Source of the DNA: Prostheceraeus crozeri
Lineage: Eukaryota > Platyhelminthes > Polycladida > Euryleptidae
Assembly (NCBI GenBank): GCA_907163375.1
Contig: CAJQUW010011251.1
Span: 1 to 64,000 of the forward strand
Direction: 5' to 3'
Length of the DNA: 64,000 nucleotides
Each line of letters starts with the position of its first letter. Position 1 is the stretch's first letter. This document shows positions 29,401 to 39,522 of the stretch, in pieces. The notes beneath the pieces are model-generated. The model did no database searches and had not been told where the DNA came from. It saw only the letters and a program-made list of their open reading frames with translations. A program made the position numbers and the translations under genes.

Positions 29401-32400
29401 GCCAAAGCAATTGTCGTCATTGAGGAAACTCTGGCACAAGAAACTCTACTCATCTACAAGACGTTGAAAAGGAAGAACAGCATAGCTATCGAGTTGACTC
29501 AAACTTTGAGAATACAAGCCAAAGCAATTGTCGTCATTGAGGAAACTCTGGCACAAGAAACTCTAGTCATCTACAAGACGTTGAAAAGGAAGAACAGCAT
29601 AGCTATCGAGTTGACTCAAACTTTGAGAATACAAGCCAAAGCAATTGTCGTCATTGAGGAAACTCTGGCACAAGAAACTCTAGTCATCTACAAGACGTTG
29701 AAAAGGAAGAACAGCATAGCTATCGAGTTGACTCAAACTTTGAGAATACAAGCCAAAGCAATTGTCGTCATTGAGGAAACTCTGGCACAAGAAACTCTAG
29801 TCATCTACAAGACGTTGAAAAGGAAGAACAGCATAGCTATCGAGTTGACTCAAACTTTGAGAATACAAGCCAAAGCAATTGTCGCCATTGAGGAAACTCT
29901 GGCACAAGAAACTCTAGTCATCTACAAGACGTTGAAAAGGAAGAACAGCATAGCTATCGAGTTGACTCAAACTTTGAGAATACAAGCCAAAGCAATTGTC
30001 GTCATTGAGGAAACTCTGGCACAAGAAACTCTAGTCATCTACAAGACGTTGAAAAGGAAGAACAGCATAGCTATCGAGTTGACTCAAACTTTGAGAATAC
30101 AAGCCAAAGCAATTGTCGTCATTGAGGAAACTCTGGCACAAGAAACTCTAGTCATCTACAAGACGTTGAAAAGGAAGAACAGCATAGCTATCGAGTTGAC
30201 TCAAACTTTGAGAATACAAGCCAAAGCAATTGTCGTCATTGAGGAAACTCTGGCACAAGAAACTCTAGTCATCTACAAGACGTTGAAAAGGAAGAACAGC
30301 ATAGCTATCGAGTTGACTCAAACTTTGAGAATACAAGCCAAAGCAATTGTCGTCATTGAGGAAACTCTGGCACAAGAAACTCTAGTCATCTACAAGACGT
30401 TGAAAAGGAAGAACAGCATAGCTATCGAGTTGACTCAAACTTTGAGAATACAAGCCAAAGCAATTGTCGTCATTGAGGAAACTCTGGCACAAGAAACTCT
30501 AGTCATCTACAAGACGTTGAAAAGGAAGAACAGCATAGCTATCGAGTTGACTCAAACTTTGAGAATACAAGCCAAAGCAATTGTCGCCATTGAGGAAACT
30601 CTCTGGCACAAGAAACTCTAGTCATCTACAAGACGTTGAAAAGGAAGAACAGCATAGCTATCGAGTTGACTCAAACTTTGAGAATACAAGCCAAAGCAAT
30701 TGTCGTCATTGAGGAAACTCTGGCACAAGAAACTCTAGTCATCTACAAGACGTTGAAAAGGAAGAACAGCATAGCTATCGAGTTGACTCAAACTTTGAGA
30801 ATACAAGCCAAAGCAATTGTCGTCATTGAGGAAACTCTGGCACAAGAAACTCTAGTCATCTACAAGACGTTGAAAAGGAAAGAACAGCATAGCTATCGAG
30901 TTGACTCAAACTTTGAGAATACAAGCCAAAGCAATTGTCGTCATTGAGGAAACTCTGGCACAAGAAACTCTAGTCATCTACAAGACGTTGAAAAGGAAGA
31001 ACAGCATAGCTATCGAGTTGACTCAAACTTTGAGAATACAAGCCAAAGCAATTGTCGTCATTGAGGAAACTCTGGCACAAGAAACTCTAGTCATCTACAA
31101 GACGTTGAAAAGGAAGAACAGCATAGCTATCGAGTTGACTCAAACTTTGAGAATACAAGCCAAAGCAATTGTCGCCATTGAGGAAACTCTGGCACAAGAA
31201 ACTCTAGTCATCTACAAGACGTTGAAAAGGAAGAACAGCATAGCTATCGAGTTGACTCAAACTTTGAGAATACAAGCCAAAGCAATTGTCGTCATTGAGG
31301 AAACTCTGGCACAAGAAACTCTAGTCATCTACAAGACGTTGAAAAGGAAGAACAGCATAGCTATCGAGTTGACTCAAACTTTGAGAATACAAGCCAAAGC
31401 AATTGTCGTCATTGAGGAAACTCTGGCACAAGAAACTCTAGTCATCTACAAGACGTTGAAAAGGAAGAACAGCATAGCTATCGAGTTGACTCAAACTTTG
31501 AGAATACAAGCCAAAGCAATTGTCGTCATTGAGGAAACTCTGGCACAAGAAACTCTAGTCATCTACAAGACGTTGAAAAGGAAGAACAGCATAGCTATCG
31601 AGTTGACTCAAACTTTGAGAATACAAGCCAAAGCAATTGTCGTCATTGAGGAAACTCTGGCACAAGAAACTCTAGTCATCTACAAGACGTTGAAAAGGAA
31701 GAACAGCATAGCTATCGAGTTGACTCAAACTTTGAGAATACAAGCCAAAGCAATTGTCGTCATTGAGGAAACTCTCTGGCACAAGAAACTCTAGTCATCT
31801 ACAAGACGTTGAAAAGGAAGAACAGCATAGCTATCGAGTTGACTCAAACTTTGAGAATACAAGCCAAAGCAATTGTCGTCATTGAGGAAACTCTGGCACA
31901 AGAAACTCTAGTCATCTACAAGACGTTGAAAAGGAAGAACAGCATAGCTATCGAGTTGACTCAAACTTTGAGAATACAAGCCAAAGCAATTGTCGCCATT
32001 GAGGAAACTCTGGCACAAGAAACTCTAGTCATCTACAAGACGTTGAAAAGGAAGAACAGCATAGCTATCGAGTTGACTCAAACTTTGAGAATACAAGCCA
32101 AAGCAATTGTCGTCATTGAGGAAACTCTGGCACAAGAAACTCTAGTCATCTACAAGACGTTGAAAAGGAAGAACAGCATAGCTATCGAGTTGACTCAAAC
32201 TTTGAGAATACAAGCCAAAGCAATTGTCGTCATTGAGGAAACTCTCTGGCACAAGAAACTCTAGTCATCTACAAGACGTTGAAAAGGAAGAACAGCATAG
32301 CTATCGAGTTGACTCAAACTTTGAGAATACAAGCCAAAGCAATTGTCGTCATTGAGGAAACTCTCTGGCACAAGAAACTCTAGTCATCTACAAGACGTTG

Positions 32401-35400
32401 AAAAGGAAGAACAGCATAGCTATCGAGTTGACTCAAACTTTGAGAATACAAGCCAAAGCAATTGTCGCCATTGAGGAAACTCTGGCACAAGAAACTCTAG
32501 TCATCTACAAGACGTTGAAAAGGAAGAACAGCATAGCTATCGAGTTGACTCAAACTTTGAGAATACAAGCCAAAGCAATTGTCGTCATTGAGGAAACTCT
32601 GGCACAAGAAACTCTAGTCATCTACAAGACGTTGAAAAGGAAGAACAGCATAGCTATCGAGTTGACTCAAACTTTGAGAATACAAGCCAAAGCAATTGTC
32701 GTCATTGAGGAAACTCTGGCACAAGAAACTCTAGTCATCTACAAGACGTTGAAAAGGAAGAACAGCATAGCTATCGAGTTGACTCAAACTTTGAGAATAC
32801 AAGCCAAAGCAATTGTCGTCATTGAGGAAACTCTGGCACAAGAAACTCTACTCATCTACAAGACGTTGAAAAGGAAGAACAGCATAGCTATCGAGTTGAC
32901 TCAAACTTTGAGAATACAAGCCAAAGCAATTGTCGCCATTGAGGAAACTCTGGCACAAGAAACTCTAGTCATCTACAAGACGTTGAAAAGGAAGAACAGC
33001 ATAGCTATCGAGTTGACTCAAACTTTGAGAATACAAGCCAAAGCAATTGTCGTCATTGAGGAAACTCTGGCACAAGAAACTCTAGTCATCTACAAGACGT
33101 TGAAAAGGAAGAACAGCATAGCTATCGAGTTGACTCAAACTTTGAGAATACAAGCCAAAGCAATTGTCGTCATTGAGGAAACTCTGGCACAAGAAACTCT
33201 AGTCATCTACAAGACGTTGAAAAGGAAGAACAGCATAGCTATCGAGTTGACTCAAACTTTGAGAATACAAGCCAAAGCAATTGTCGTCATTGAGGAAACT
33301 CTCTGGCACAAGAAACTCTAGTCATCTACAAGACGTTGAAAAGGAAGAACAGCATAGCTATCGAGTTGACTCAAACTTTGAGAATACAAGCCAAAGCAAT
33401 TGTCGTCATTGAGGAAACTCTGGCACAAGAAACTCTAGTCATCTACAAGACGTTGAAAAGGAAGAACAGCATAGCTATCGAGTTGACTCAAACTTTGAGA
33501 ATACAAGCCAAAGCAATTGTCGTCATTGAGGAAACTCTCTGGCACAAGAAACTCTAGTCATCTACAAGACGTTGAAAAGGAAGAACAGCATAGCTATCGA
33601 GTTGACTCAAACTTTGAGAATACAAGCCAAAGCAATTGTCGTCATTGAGGAAACTCTGGCACAACAAACTCTAGTCATCTACAAGACGTTGAAAAGGAAG
33701 AACAGCATAGCTATCGAGTTGACTCAAACTTTGAGAATACAAGCCAAAGCAATTGTCGTCATTGAGGAAACTCTGGCACAAGAAACTCTAGTCATCTACA
33801 AGACGTTGAAAAGGAAGAACAGCATAGCTATCGAGTTGACTCAAACTTTGAGAATACAAGCCAAAGCAATTGTCGCCATTGAGGAAACTCTGGCACAAGA
33901 AACTCTAGTCATCTACAAGACGTTGAAAAGGAAGAACAGCATAGCTATCGAGTTGACTCAAACTTTGAGAATACAAGCCAAAGCAATTGTCGCCATTGAG
34001 GAAACTCTGGCACAAGAAACTCTAGTCATCTACAAGACGTTGAAAAGGAAGAACAGCATAGCTATCGAGTTGACTCAAACTTTGAGAATACAAGCCAAAG
34101 CAATTGTCGTCATTGAGGAAACTCTGGCACAAGAAACTCTAGTCATCTACAAGACGTTGAAAAGGAAGAACAGCATAGCTATCGAGTTGACTCAAACTTT
34201 GAGAATACAAGCCAAAGCAATTGTCGCCATTGAGGAAACTCTCTGGCACAAGAAACTCTAGTCATCTACAAGACGTTGAAAAGGAAGAACAGCATAGCTA
34301 TCGAGTTGACTCAAACTTTGAGAATACAAGCCAAAGCAATTGTCGTCATTGAGGAAACTCTGGCACAAGAAACTCTACTCATCTACAAGACGTTGAAAAG
34401 GAAGAACAGCATAGCTATCGAGTTGACTCAAACTTTGAGAATACAAGCCAAAGCAATTGTCGCCATTGAGGAAACTCTGGCACAAGAAACTCTAGTCATC
34501 TACAAGACGTTGAAAAGGAAGAACAGCATAGCTATCGAGTTGACTCAAACTTTGAGAATACAAGCCAAAGCAATTGTCGTCATTGAGAAAACTCTCTGGC
34601 ACAAGAAACTCTAGTCATCTACAAGACGTTGAAAAGGAAGAACAGCATAGTTATCGAGTTGACTCAAACTTTGAGAATACAAGCCAAAGCAATTGTCGCC
34701 ATTGAGGAAACTCTCTGGCACAAGAAACTCTAGTCATCTACAAGACGTTGAAAAGGAAGAACAGCATAGCTATCGAGTTGACTCAAACTTTGAGAATACA
34801 AGCCAAAGCAATTGTCGTCATTGAGGAAACTCTGGCACAAGAAACTCTACTCATCTACAAGACGTTGAAAAGGAAGAACAGCATAGCTATCGAGTTGACT
34901 CAAACTTTGAGAATACAAGCCAAAGCAATTGTCGCCATTGAGGAAACTCTGGCACAAGAAACTCTAGTCATCTACAAGACGTTGAAAAGGAAGAACAGCA
35001 TAGCTATCGAGTTGACTCAAACTTTGAGAATACAAGCCAAAGCAATTGTCGCCATTGAGGAAACTCTGGCACAAGAAACTCTAGTCATCTACAAGACGTT
35101 GAAAAGGAAGAACAGCATAGCTATCGAGTTGACTCAAACTTTGAGAATACAAGCCAAAGCAATTGTCGTCATTAAGGAAACTCTGGCACAAGAAACTCTA
35201 GTCATCTACAAGACGTTGAAAAGGAAGAACAGCATAGCTATCGAGTTGACTCAAACTTTGAGAATACAAGCCAAAGCAATTGTCGTCATTGAGGAAACTC
35301 TGGCACAAGAAACTCTACTCATCTACAAGACGTTGAAAAGGAAGAACAGCATAGCTATCGAGTTGACTCAAACTTTGAGAATACAAGCCAAAGCAATTGT

Positions 35401-36264
35401 CGCCATTGAGGAAACTCTCTGGCACAAGAAACTCTAGTCATCTACAAGACGTTGAAAAGGAAGAACAGCATAGCTATCGAGTTGACTCAAACTTTGAGAA
35501 TACAAGCCAAAGCAATTGTCGCCATTGAGGAAACTCTCTGGCACAAGAAACTCTAGTCATCTACAAGACGTTGAAAAGGAAGAACAGCATAGCTATCGAG
35601 TTGACTCAAACTTTGAGAATACAAGCCAAAGCAATTGTCGCCATTGAGGAAACTCTGGCACAAGAAACTCTAGTCATCTACAAGACGTTGAAAAGGAAGA
35701 ACAGCATAGCTATCGAGTTGACTCAAACTTTGAGAATACAAGCCAAAGCAATTGTCGCCATTGAGGAAACTCTCTGGCACAAGAAACTCTAGTAATCTAC
35801 AAGACGTTGAAAAGGAAGAACAGCATAGCTATCGAGTTGACTCAAACTTTGAGAATACAAGCCAAAGCAATTGTCGCCATTGAGGAAACTCTGGCACAAG
35901 AAACTCTAGTCATCTACAAGACGTTGAAAAGGAAGAACAGCATAGCTATCGAGTTGACTCAAACTTTGAGAATACAAGCCAAAGCATCTGTCGTCATTGA
36001 GGAAACTCTCTGGCACAAGAAACTCTAGTCATCTACAAGACGTTGAAAAGGAAGAACAGCATAGCTATCGAGTTGACTCAAACTTTGAGAATACAAGCCA
36101 AAGCAATTGTCGTCATTGAGGAAACTCTGGCACAAGAAACTCTAGTCATCTACAAGACGTTGAAAAGGAAGAACAGCATAGCTATCGAGTTGACTCAAAC
36201 TTTGAGAATACAAGCCAAAGCAATTGTCGCCATTGAGGAAACTCTCTGGCACAAGAAACTCTAG
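2479..36264. repeat. CT-insertion (119-bp) subfamily of satellite A, 33 scattered units
   Basis: In 33 units after 1057 the word ACTCTGGCAC reads ACTCTCTGGCAC. The two extra bases close the long open frame at a TAG about 20 bases later. Frame-closing TAGs end at 2502, 2855, 8356, 9294, 9764, 10585, 19479, 20534, 22291, 22761, 24167, 24637, 24756, 25343, 25462, 25581, 27806, 28393, 29098, 30621, 31794, 32264, 32383, 33321, 33557, 34261, 34614, 34733, 35437, 35556, 35792, 36028 and 36264. None fall between 10585 and 19479 (about 76 units), but ten lie between 33321 and 36264 (about 25 units). A 470-base spacing (four units) recurs at 9294-9764, 22291-22761, 24167-24637 and 31794-32264. Confidence 0.93.
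5279..7853. repeat. Five-unit (585-bp) higher-order periodicity inside satellite A
   Basis: The GCC variant (in GTCGCCATTG) starts at 5279, 5864, 6449, 7034 and 7619, so each interval is exactly 585 bases or five units. A second GCC series at 6566 and 7151 has the same spacing. The same interval appears again between 26133 and 26718. Elsewhere the GCC units are irregular, so this is a local higher-order repeat, not one spanning the array. It indicates block duplication of about five units, as in higher-order satellite organisation. Confidence 0.7.
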
Positions 36265-36557
36265 TCATCTACAAGACGTTGAAAAGGAAGAACAGCATAG
36301 CTATCGAGTTGACTCAAACTTTGAGAATACAAGCCAAAGCAATTGTCGTCATTGAGGAAACTCTGGCACAAGAAACTCTAGTAATCTACAAGACGTTGAA
36401 AAGGAAGAACAGCATAGCTATCGAGTTGACTCAAACTTTGAGAATACAAGCCAAAGCAATTGTCGCCATTGAGGAAACTCTGGCACAAGAAACTCTAGTC
36501 ATCTACAAGACGTTGAAAATGAAGAACAGCATAGCTATCGAGTTGAGTCAAACTTTG
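33558..36557. repeat. Diverged right edge of satellite A
   Basis: Private single-base changes that are absent or very rare in the core collect here: 33665 (G to C), 34588 (G to A), 34651 (C to T), 35174 (G to A), 35794 and 36383 (C to A), 35987-35988 (AT to TC), 36520 (G to T) and 36547 (C to G). The CT-insertion, GCC and CTC variants are also denser than in the core. These are substitutions, not indels. This is the expected signature of a true array boundary, where homogenisation by unequal exchange is weakest. Read in the open frame, all but the C-to-A changes at 35794 and 36383 alter the residue, which argues against coding constraint. Confidence 0.85.
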
Positions 36558-36590
36558 TCAAAAGATGTCGTTGAGTGTCATCTACTTCTT
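36558..36590. repeat. Collapsed satellite A remnant at the array border
   Basis: Just past the last recognisable unit, GTCGTTGAG (near 36568) and GTCATCTAC (36577-36585) match two words of the unit, GTCGTCATTGAG and GTCATCTAC, in the right order. The roughly 25 bases that normally separate them are missing. It looks like an internally deleted, old monomer. The match is short, so this is tentative. Confidence 0.4.
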
Positions 36591-37059
36591 CTCCTTGCTT
36601 GTTTAACGTCCACATTCTCCCATGTATGATGTCGGACGAATATACAGTAATGAGAAATTATAAACTTCAATTTGCTTCATTTACAAGATAGTCAATTTAT
36701 ATCCTATTTTGACCATAAGAATTGAGAATTCAGCTGCTGACGTTCTTATTCCACAGTATTCCCTGGATTTCAAAATATTGTAACTCTCAGGTATAAAATG
36801 ATTTGTCACTCTAGCTACTAAGAATTGATCTAAGTAGTGCATTTAAATATTTCTTATGAAGTTTATGTAATTCCAGTGTCCTAAAACTGTAGTATACTTG
36901 CTCTTTCTGAAATACAATACAACTCTCAAACTCATCAATTACTGTCATGTAAACATGAGTCTGTTTTGGTGTCGAACTGTGAATATGATGATGTCTTTCA
37001 TCCGGATCATTCATTTATGCCAACTTATTCATGCATGCAGGCCGACAAACAGTCACGGG
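36591..37059. other. Non-repetitive spacer without a recognisable gene
   Basis: This is AT-rich sequence outside both satellites. Short frames exist on both strands, but none has a recognisable motif or a length above chance. A longer plus-strand frame runs from 36898 to 37152, and only its last part (from roughly 37060) resembles reverse transcriptase. The sequence before that may be host DNA flanking a 5'-truncated element or too decayed to recognise. Confidence 0.6.
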
Positions 37060-37974
37060 CTATCTACAACTATGCACTTCCCTCCTTCCTGTATTTTGTG
37101 GTTGAGCAGCTACTTACATGAGCGTACATGTGTTGTGAAGATTGATGGGTAATGTTCACGCCCAAAACTATTAAGCGAGGAGTGCCCCAAGGATCAGTTT
37201 TAGGGCCTCTCATTTTCAATGTTTTTGTGCATGACATCAGTAAAAGTTTGTCAAATATGCAAATTCAGTATGCAGATGATACACATGTTGTAATACCACT
37301 TTTGAAGAGATTGACTGAAATGGAAGTACAGAATGAAATAAATAACGAGATCAAATGCATGATGAACTGGTGCAGAAATAACGACTTGGAATTAAACAAG
37401 AAGAAGTCGACTATAATGGTGTGTCTTAAAGGGAATGAAACACTGCGAAATCTTGCGTTTGATATTCCCACAACAGATGAGATGAATATTCTTGGTGTGA
37501 CATTCAACAATCAGCTGACATGGACAGATCACGTTGATAATATCGTGAAAACATGCAACCGACGTTTATACATCTTACGAAAGTCGAAGAAGCTGGTGTC
37601 AAATCGTGAACTCCAACAAATGTATAATGCAATAATTTTGTCGCGGATTGAATACGCGTGCCCATTATGTGTTGGACTCCCTAAGACCCTTGTCAGCAAA
37701 GCTTGCGAATACAGAGACCCGCATTTAAGATAATGAATAATGATTTGACCCATCATATCCTTCGATTGAAAGCAGAAGGACAGATATAAGTAAAAAACTG
37801 TTCAAGAAGGTTTTGATAAACGAGGCCCATCTCCTATACAAATGCTTGCCAAAGCGCATGCAGTATTCGGGACATTTTCTTACTGCCCTGTATCGTTTCC
37901 AGAAGAGAAGATACTCCTTCTTTCCGCATGTTGCGAGATTGCTGAACATTGATTTTTCCAAAAAGTTACATTGA
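37060..37974 (+). pseudogene. Non-LTR retrotransposon reverse transcriptase, 5'-truncated and frameshifted
   Basis: This is the second half of an ORF2-type reverse transcriptase (CR1/L2/jockey-like), which copies element RNA into DNA at a nicked target. It is spread over three frames. Up to 37152 the frame gives FPPSCILWLSSYLHERTCV, the stretch that normally precedes the catalytic palm. From 37152 to 37733 a frame of 193 residues carries GVPQGSVLGPLIF (residues 10-22), the YADD catalytic site (residues 40-43, 37269-37280), LELNKKKS (79-86), and LGVTF followed by LTW (114-124), in the usual order. After TAA at 37731 similarity moves to another frame (about 37730-37770). It then returns to the first frame at 37774-37974, where DISKKLFKKVL and HLLYKCLP match the usual C-terminal tail of these proteins, ending at TGA 37972. 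The endonuclease and the first RT blocks are absent. The ATG at 37152 is not a real start, since homology continues upstream in another frame. It cannot make a working enzyme. The exact clade is uncertain. Confidence 0.88.
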
Positions 37975-38083
37975 CTTATGACTTCAAATGATCAATGTAC
38001 ATGCTGCGATGACTGTCCTATTTCTATGTGTACATTATGATTTTCATTTACTTCAATATAGGCTATTATTATTATTATTTATT
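37975..38083 (+). mobile_element. Probable 3' untranslated tail of the RT element, ending in (ATT)n
   Basis: About 90 bases of AT-rich sequence follow the last stop of the reverse-transcriptase remnant and run into a short ATT microsatellite. Non-LTR elements often end in simple repeats, so the microsatellite may mark the 3' end of the insertion. No target-site duplication was found to confirm this, because the 5' junction is not clear. Confidence 0.35.
38064..38083. repeat. ATT microsatellite
   Basis: A run of TATTATTATTATTATT with an imperfect end. It is either an independent simple repeat or the tail of the retrotransposon copy just upstream. Confidence 0.85.
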
Positions 38084-38849
38084 ACACGCACGAGTACATG
38101 ATGTAAACAGTAACTAAATGAATTTCACGCATTACGGATCTGCGGAAAATCATTTCTCATCTGAATTTGTACACCTACTGAAACCTGAGCCTTGGTCTAT
38201 TTACCATTTTACTCCATGATCGGCAATGATATCATTTTATTTTTGATAATGAAAATACACAATTTTTTAGTGAAATATGCGCATGCCTACACCGTAAATA
38301 GATCTAGTTATCCGAATTTCTCAATCTACATTGCTACCATGCTACTGTTACTGGTCTTAGCAATGAAATTGAAATTAGATTCCATGCAGCAGTTGCAATT
38401 GAAAGCAGTTTAGTCATACAAAGCTTCTTATATATCGAAAGTTAGGCAGGGCCTATGGGCTATACATTAGACATCGCAAGTTTTGATTTAAGCTTCATAC
38501 AAGAAAGCTTATATAAATACTCGAATTACAAAGATGCAGTTAGCTAGGCCAACAACATACAAAGTACGAAAAAAGGCTAAAAATATTTAGATTACAGTCA
38601 AGACTTCAAAAACATCAAGACAGTGTTATTAATGAGTTGTTCGACAAAATGTGTGATAGACAGATTGACAGACAATAGTCTGCTGCTTTTCGCTACAGGA
38701 ACTAACAAACGAAAGAAACTAGATTTGCTTCAATACAAAGTGCGAAGAATCTATGATCAGAAATTATAATGGAACAAAAATGTTTGATGATATCATTTTA
38801 TGTCATTTTATCATTGCCGATCTTTGATTTTGCTAATTCAACTGAAAGA
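38084..38849. other. Non-repetitive spacer, no gene recognised
   Basis: AT-rich sequence with only short frames. The longest on the plus strand (38192-38413) opens at TTG, not ATG, and shows no family motif. A TATA-like word (TATATAAATA) occurs near 38511-38520 with nothing convincing downstream. A 13-base inverted repeat brackets 38218-38822 and is listed separately. Confidence 0.55.
38218..38822. repeat. 13-bp inverted repeat pair bracketing about 605 bp
   Basis: GATCGGCAATGAT at 38218-38230 is the exact reverse complement of ATCATTGCCGATC at 38810-38822. The word GATATCATTTTAT also lies next to both arms, in direct orientation (about 38229 and 38787). This could be the terminal inverted repeats of an old non-autonomous DNA transposon, but no flanking target duplication is visible and there is no internal coding sequence. 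A chance match or a local rearrangement is also possible. Confidence 0.35.
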
Positions 38850-38865
38850 AATGTCTCATGAATGA
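38850..38865. repeat. 16-bp direct repeat, copy 1 (candidate target-site duplication)
   Basis: AATGTCTCATGAATGA here is repeated exactly at 39109-39124. The two copies bound the minus-strand insertion between them. The last few bases overlap in sequence with the element's own TGAA-type tail, so the true duplication could be a few bases shorter. Confidence 0.75.
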
Positions 38866-39108
38866 GTGAATGAATGAATAAGACTTTATTAATCATACAA
38901 AAGCGGTATGACAAGGAAATAAACATAACATTTCTGCGTTTCACAAATGATAACTTATACAGATTATGTCAAACTTGACAATAGATTTGTTGTATAGCGC
39001 CGACATAGTTCGCTTTTGGGGCTGCAATACTTGAGAGTGTCTTACAGCTCTGTCATTATTTCGGAGAACAAAGAATTCTGATAGAGGATGTTGTTCTTTG
39101 TGAAATGC
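38866..39108 (-). mobile_element. 5'-truncated CR1/L2-like retrotransposon 3' end, minus strand
   Basis: Read on the minus strand, this 243-bp segment ends with a polyadenylation signal AATAAA (plus coordinates 38885-38890) followed by an ATTC-type short tandem tail (plus strand GTGAATGAATGAATAA at 38866-38881). That is the kind of terminus found in L2/CR1-related elements of metazoans. An identical 16-bp direct repeat flanks it, as expected for target-primed insertion. No recognisable protein remains, so only the 3' untranslated region was inserted, the usual 5' truncation. A tail-sharing SINE is an alternative. It lies in opposite orientation to the RT remnant at 37060-37974 and has a different type of end, so it is a separate insertion. 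Confidence 0.7.
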
Positions 39109-39124
39109 AATGTCTCATGAATGA
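39109..39124. repeat. 16-bp direct repeat, copy 2 (candidate target-site duplication)
   Basis: Exact second copy of the word at 38850-38865, on the far side of the 243-bp insertion. The bases beyond it (TCATT here, GTGAA after copy 1) differ, so the repeat ends sharply. Confidence 0.75.
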
Positions 39125-39481
39125 TCATTGTCAAAAAATGATAATTTTACTCGAGCATCAGCGGTGTCATCAATAAAAAAGTAGAGAAGAAAAATGTGTC
39201 TTCAGACTCCACTGAACCCCGCCCCCTCAAGTCTCTCAGGGTCTAAGAGCGCAATGAGCTTCAGCATGACCTATATTTTGCTAATTGACTAGCTTTTACA
39301 CAGTGCACTGTTCTTTACGGAAGAAATGTTCTGTTTCTATACAAAATTCGTACATCGTTTTGCTTGACAGATGATGTGAATCTCGGATACATGAACATTT
39401 AGAATCTCTATGGAAATTCATCACTGAATATGTGTCCATTTGCAACTGTTTTAATGATTTTCACAAGGCAATGAAATAATG
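39125..39481. other. Non-repetitive spacer, no gene recognised
   Basis: Single-copy-looking sequence between the retrotransposon insertion and the border of satellite B. An AATAAA word (39172-39177) and a short C-rich stretch (near 39216-39228) are present but sit in no recognisable gene. No frame of notable length was seen. Confidence 0.55.
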
Positions 39482-39522
39482 GCTATTTACCCAACTAGTG
39501 CATGATTTTTTCTTCATAGCGT
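39482..39522 (-). repeat. Degenerate inverted satellite B monomer at the array border
   Basis: The reverse complement reads GCTATGAAGAA, a short A-rich run, then TCATGCACTAGTTGGGTA. This aligns with the satellite B unit (GCTATGATGAAGCAATC then TCATGCACGAGTTGTGTA). Over the last 18 bases it matches the first direct monomer of the array at 17 of 18 positions, including the border-specific GGG of GTTGGGTAG. It is in opposite orientation to the whole array. With the direct fragment that follows it forms an imperfect palindrome (arms 39491-39505 and 39523-39537, 13 of 15 paired). Confidence 0.7.

Larger units (their letters stand above)
1..36557. repeat. Satellite A: 117-bp tandem array, about 312 head-to-tail copies
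   Basis: The same 117-base unit recurs without interruption in one orientation. Recognisable words, in order, are GAGGAAACTCTGGCACAAG, CTAGTCATCTACAAGACG, TTGAAAAGGAAGAACAGC, ATAGCTATCGAGTTGACTC, AAACTTTGAGAATACAAG and CCAAAGCAATTGTCGTC. G+C is about 40%. Common variants are GTCGTC versus GTCGCC at the end of the unit, CTAGTC versus CTACTC, and CTCTGG versus CTCTCTGG (119-bp form). Between about 1060 and 33600 most units differ only at these sites. One frame is free of stops, so open frames of up to 2959 codons appear. They all begin at TTG, because the unit has no ATG on the plus strand. The array continues off the left edge of the window and ends inside a unit at 36557. No transposase, spacer or gene is embedded in it. 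High homogeneity fits unequal crossover or gene conversion in a satellite array. Confidence 0.98.

Noticed and set aside
1-36557. CENP-B box in satellite A
   Set aside because: No TTCG word of the box core is present on either strand of the 117-base unit.
36811-37014. Minus-strand frames opposite the reverse-transcriptase remnant and its upstream flank (also 37265-37510, 37529-37756, 37725-37961)
   Set aside because: They are antisense shadows or chance frames. The recognisable protein similarity is on the plus strand.
37152-37733. An intact small reverse-transcriptase gene starting at ATG 37152
   Set aside because: Homology continues upstream in another frame and downstream past two stops in other frames, so this is the middle part of a broken, larger ORF.
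38192-38413. A 73-codon plus-strand frame in the spacer
   Set aside because: It starts at TTG, is short, has no family motif, and lies in AT-rich sequence where such frames are expected by chance.
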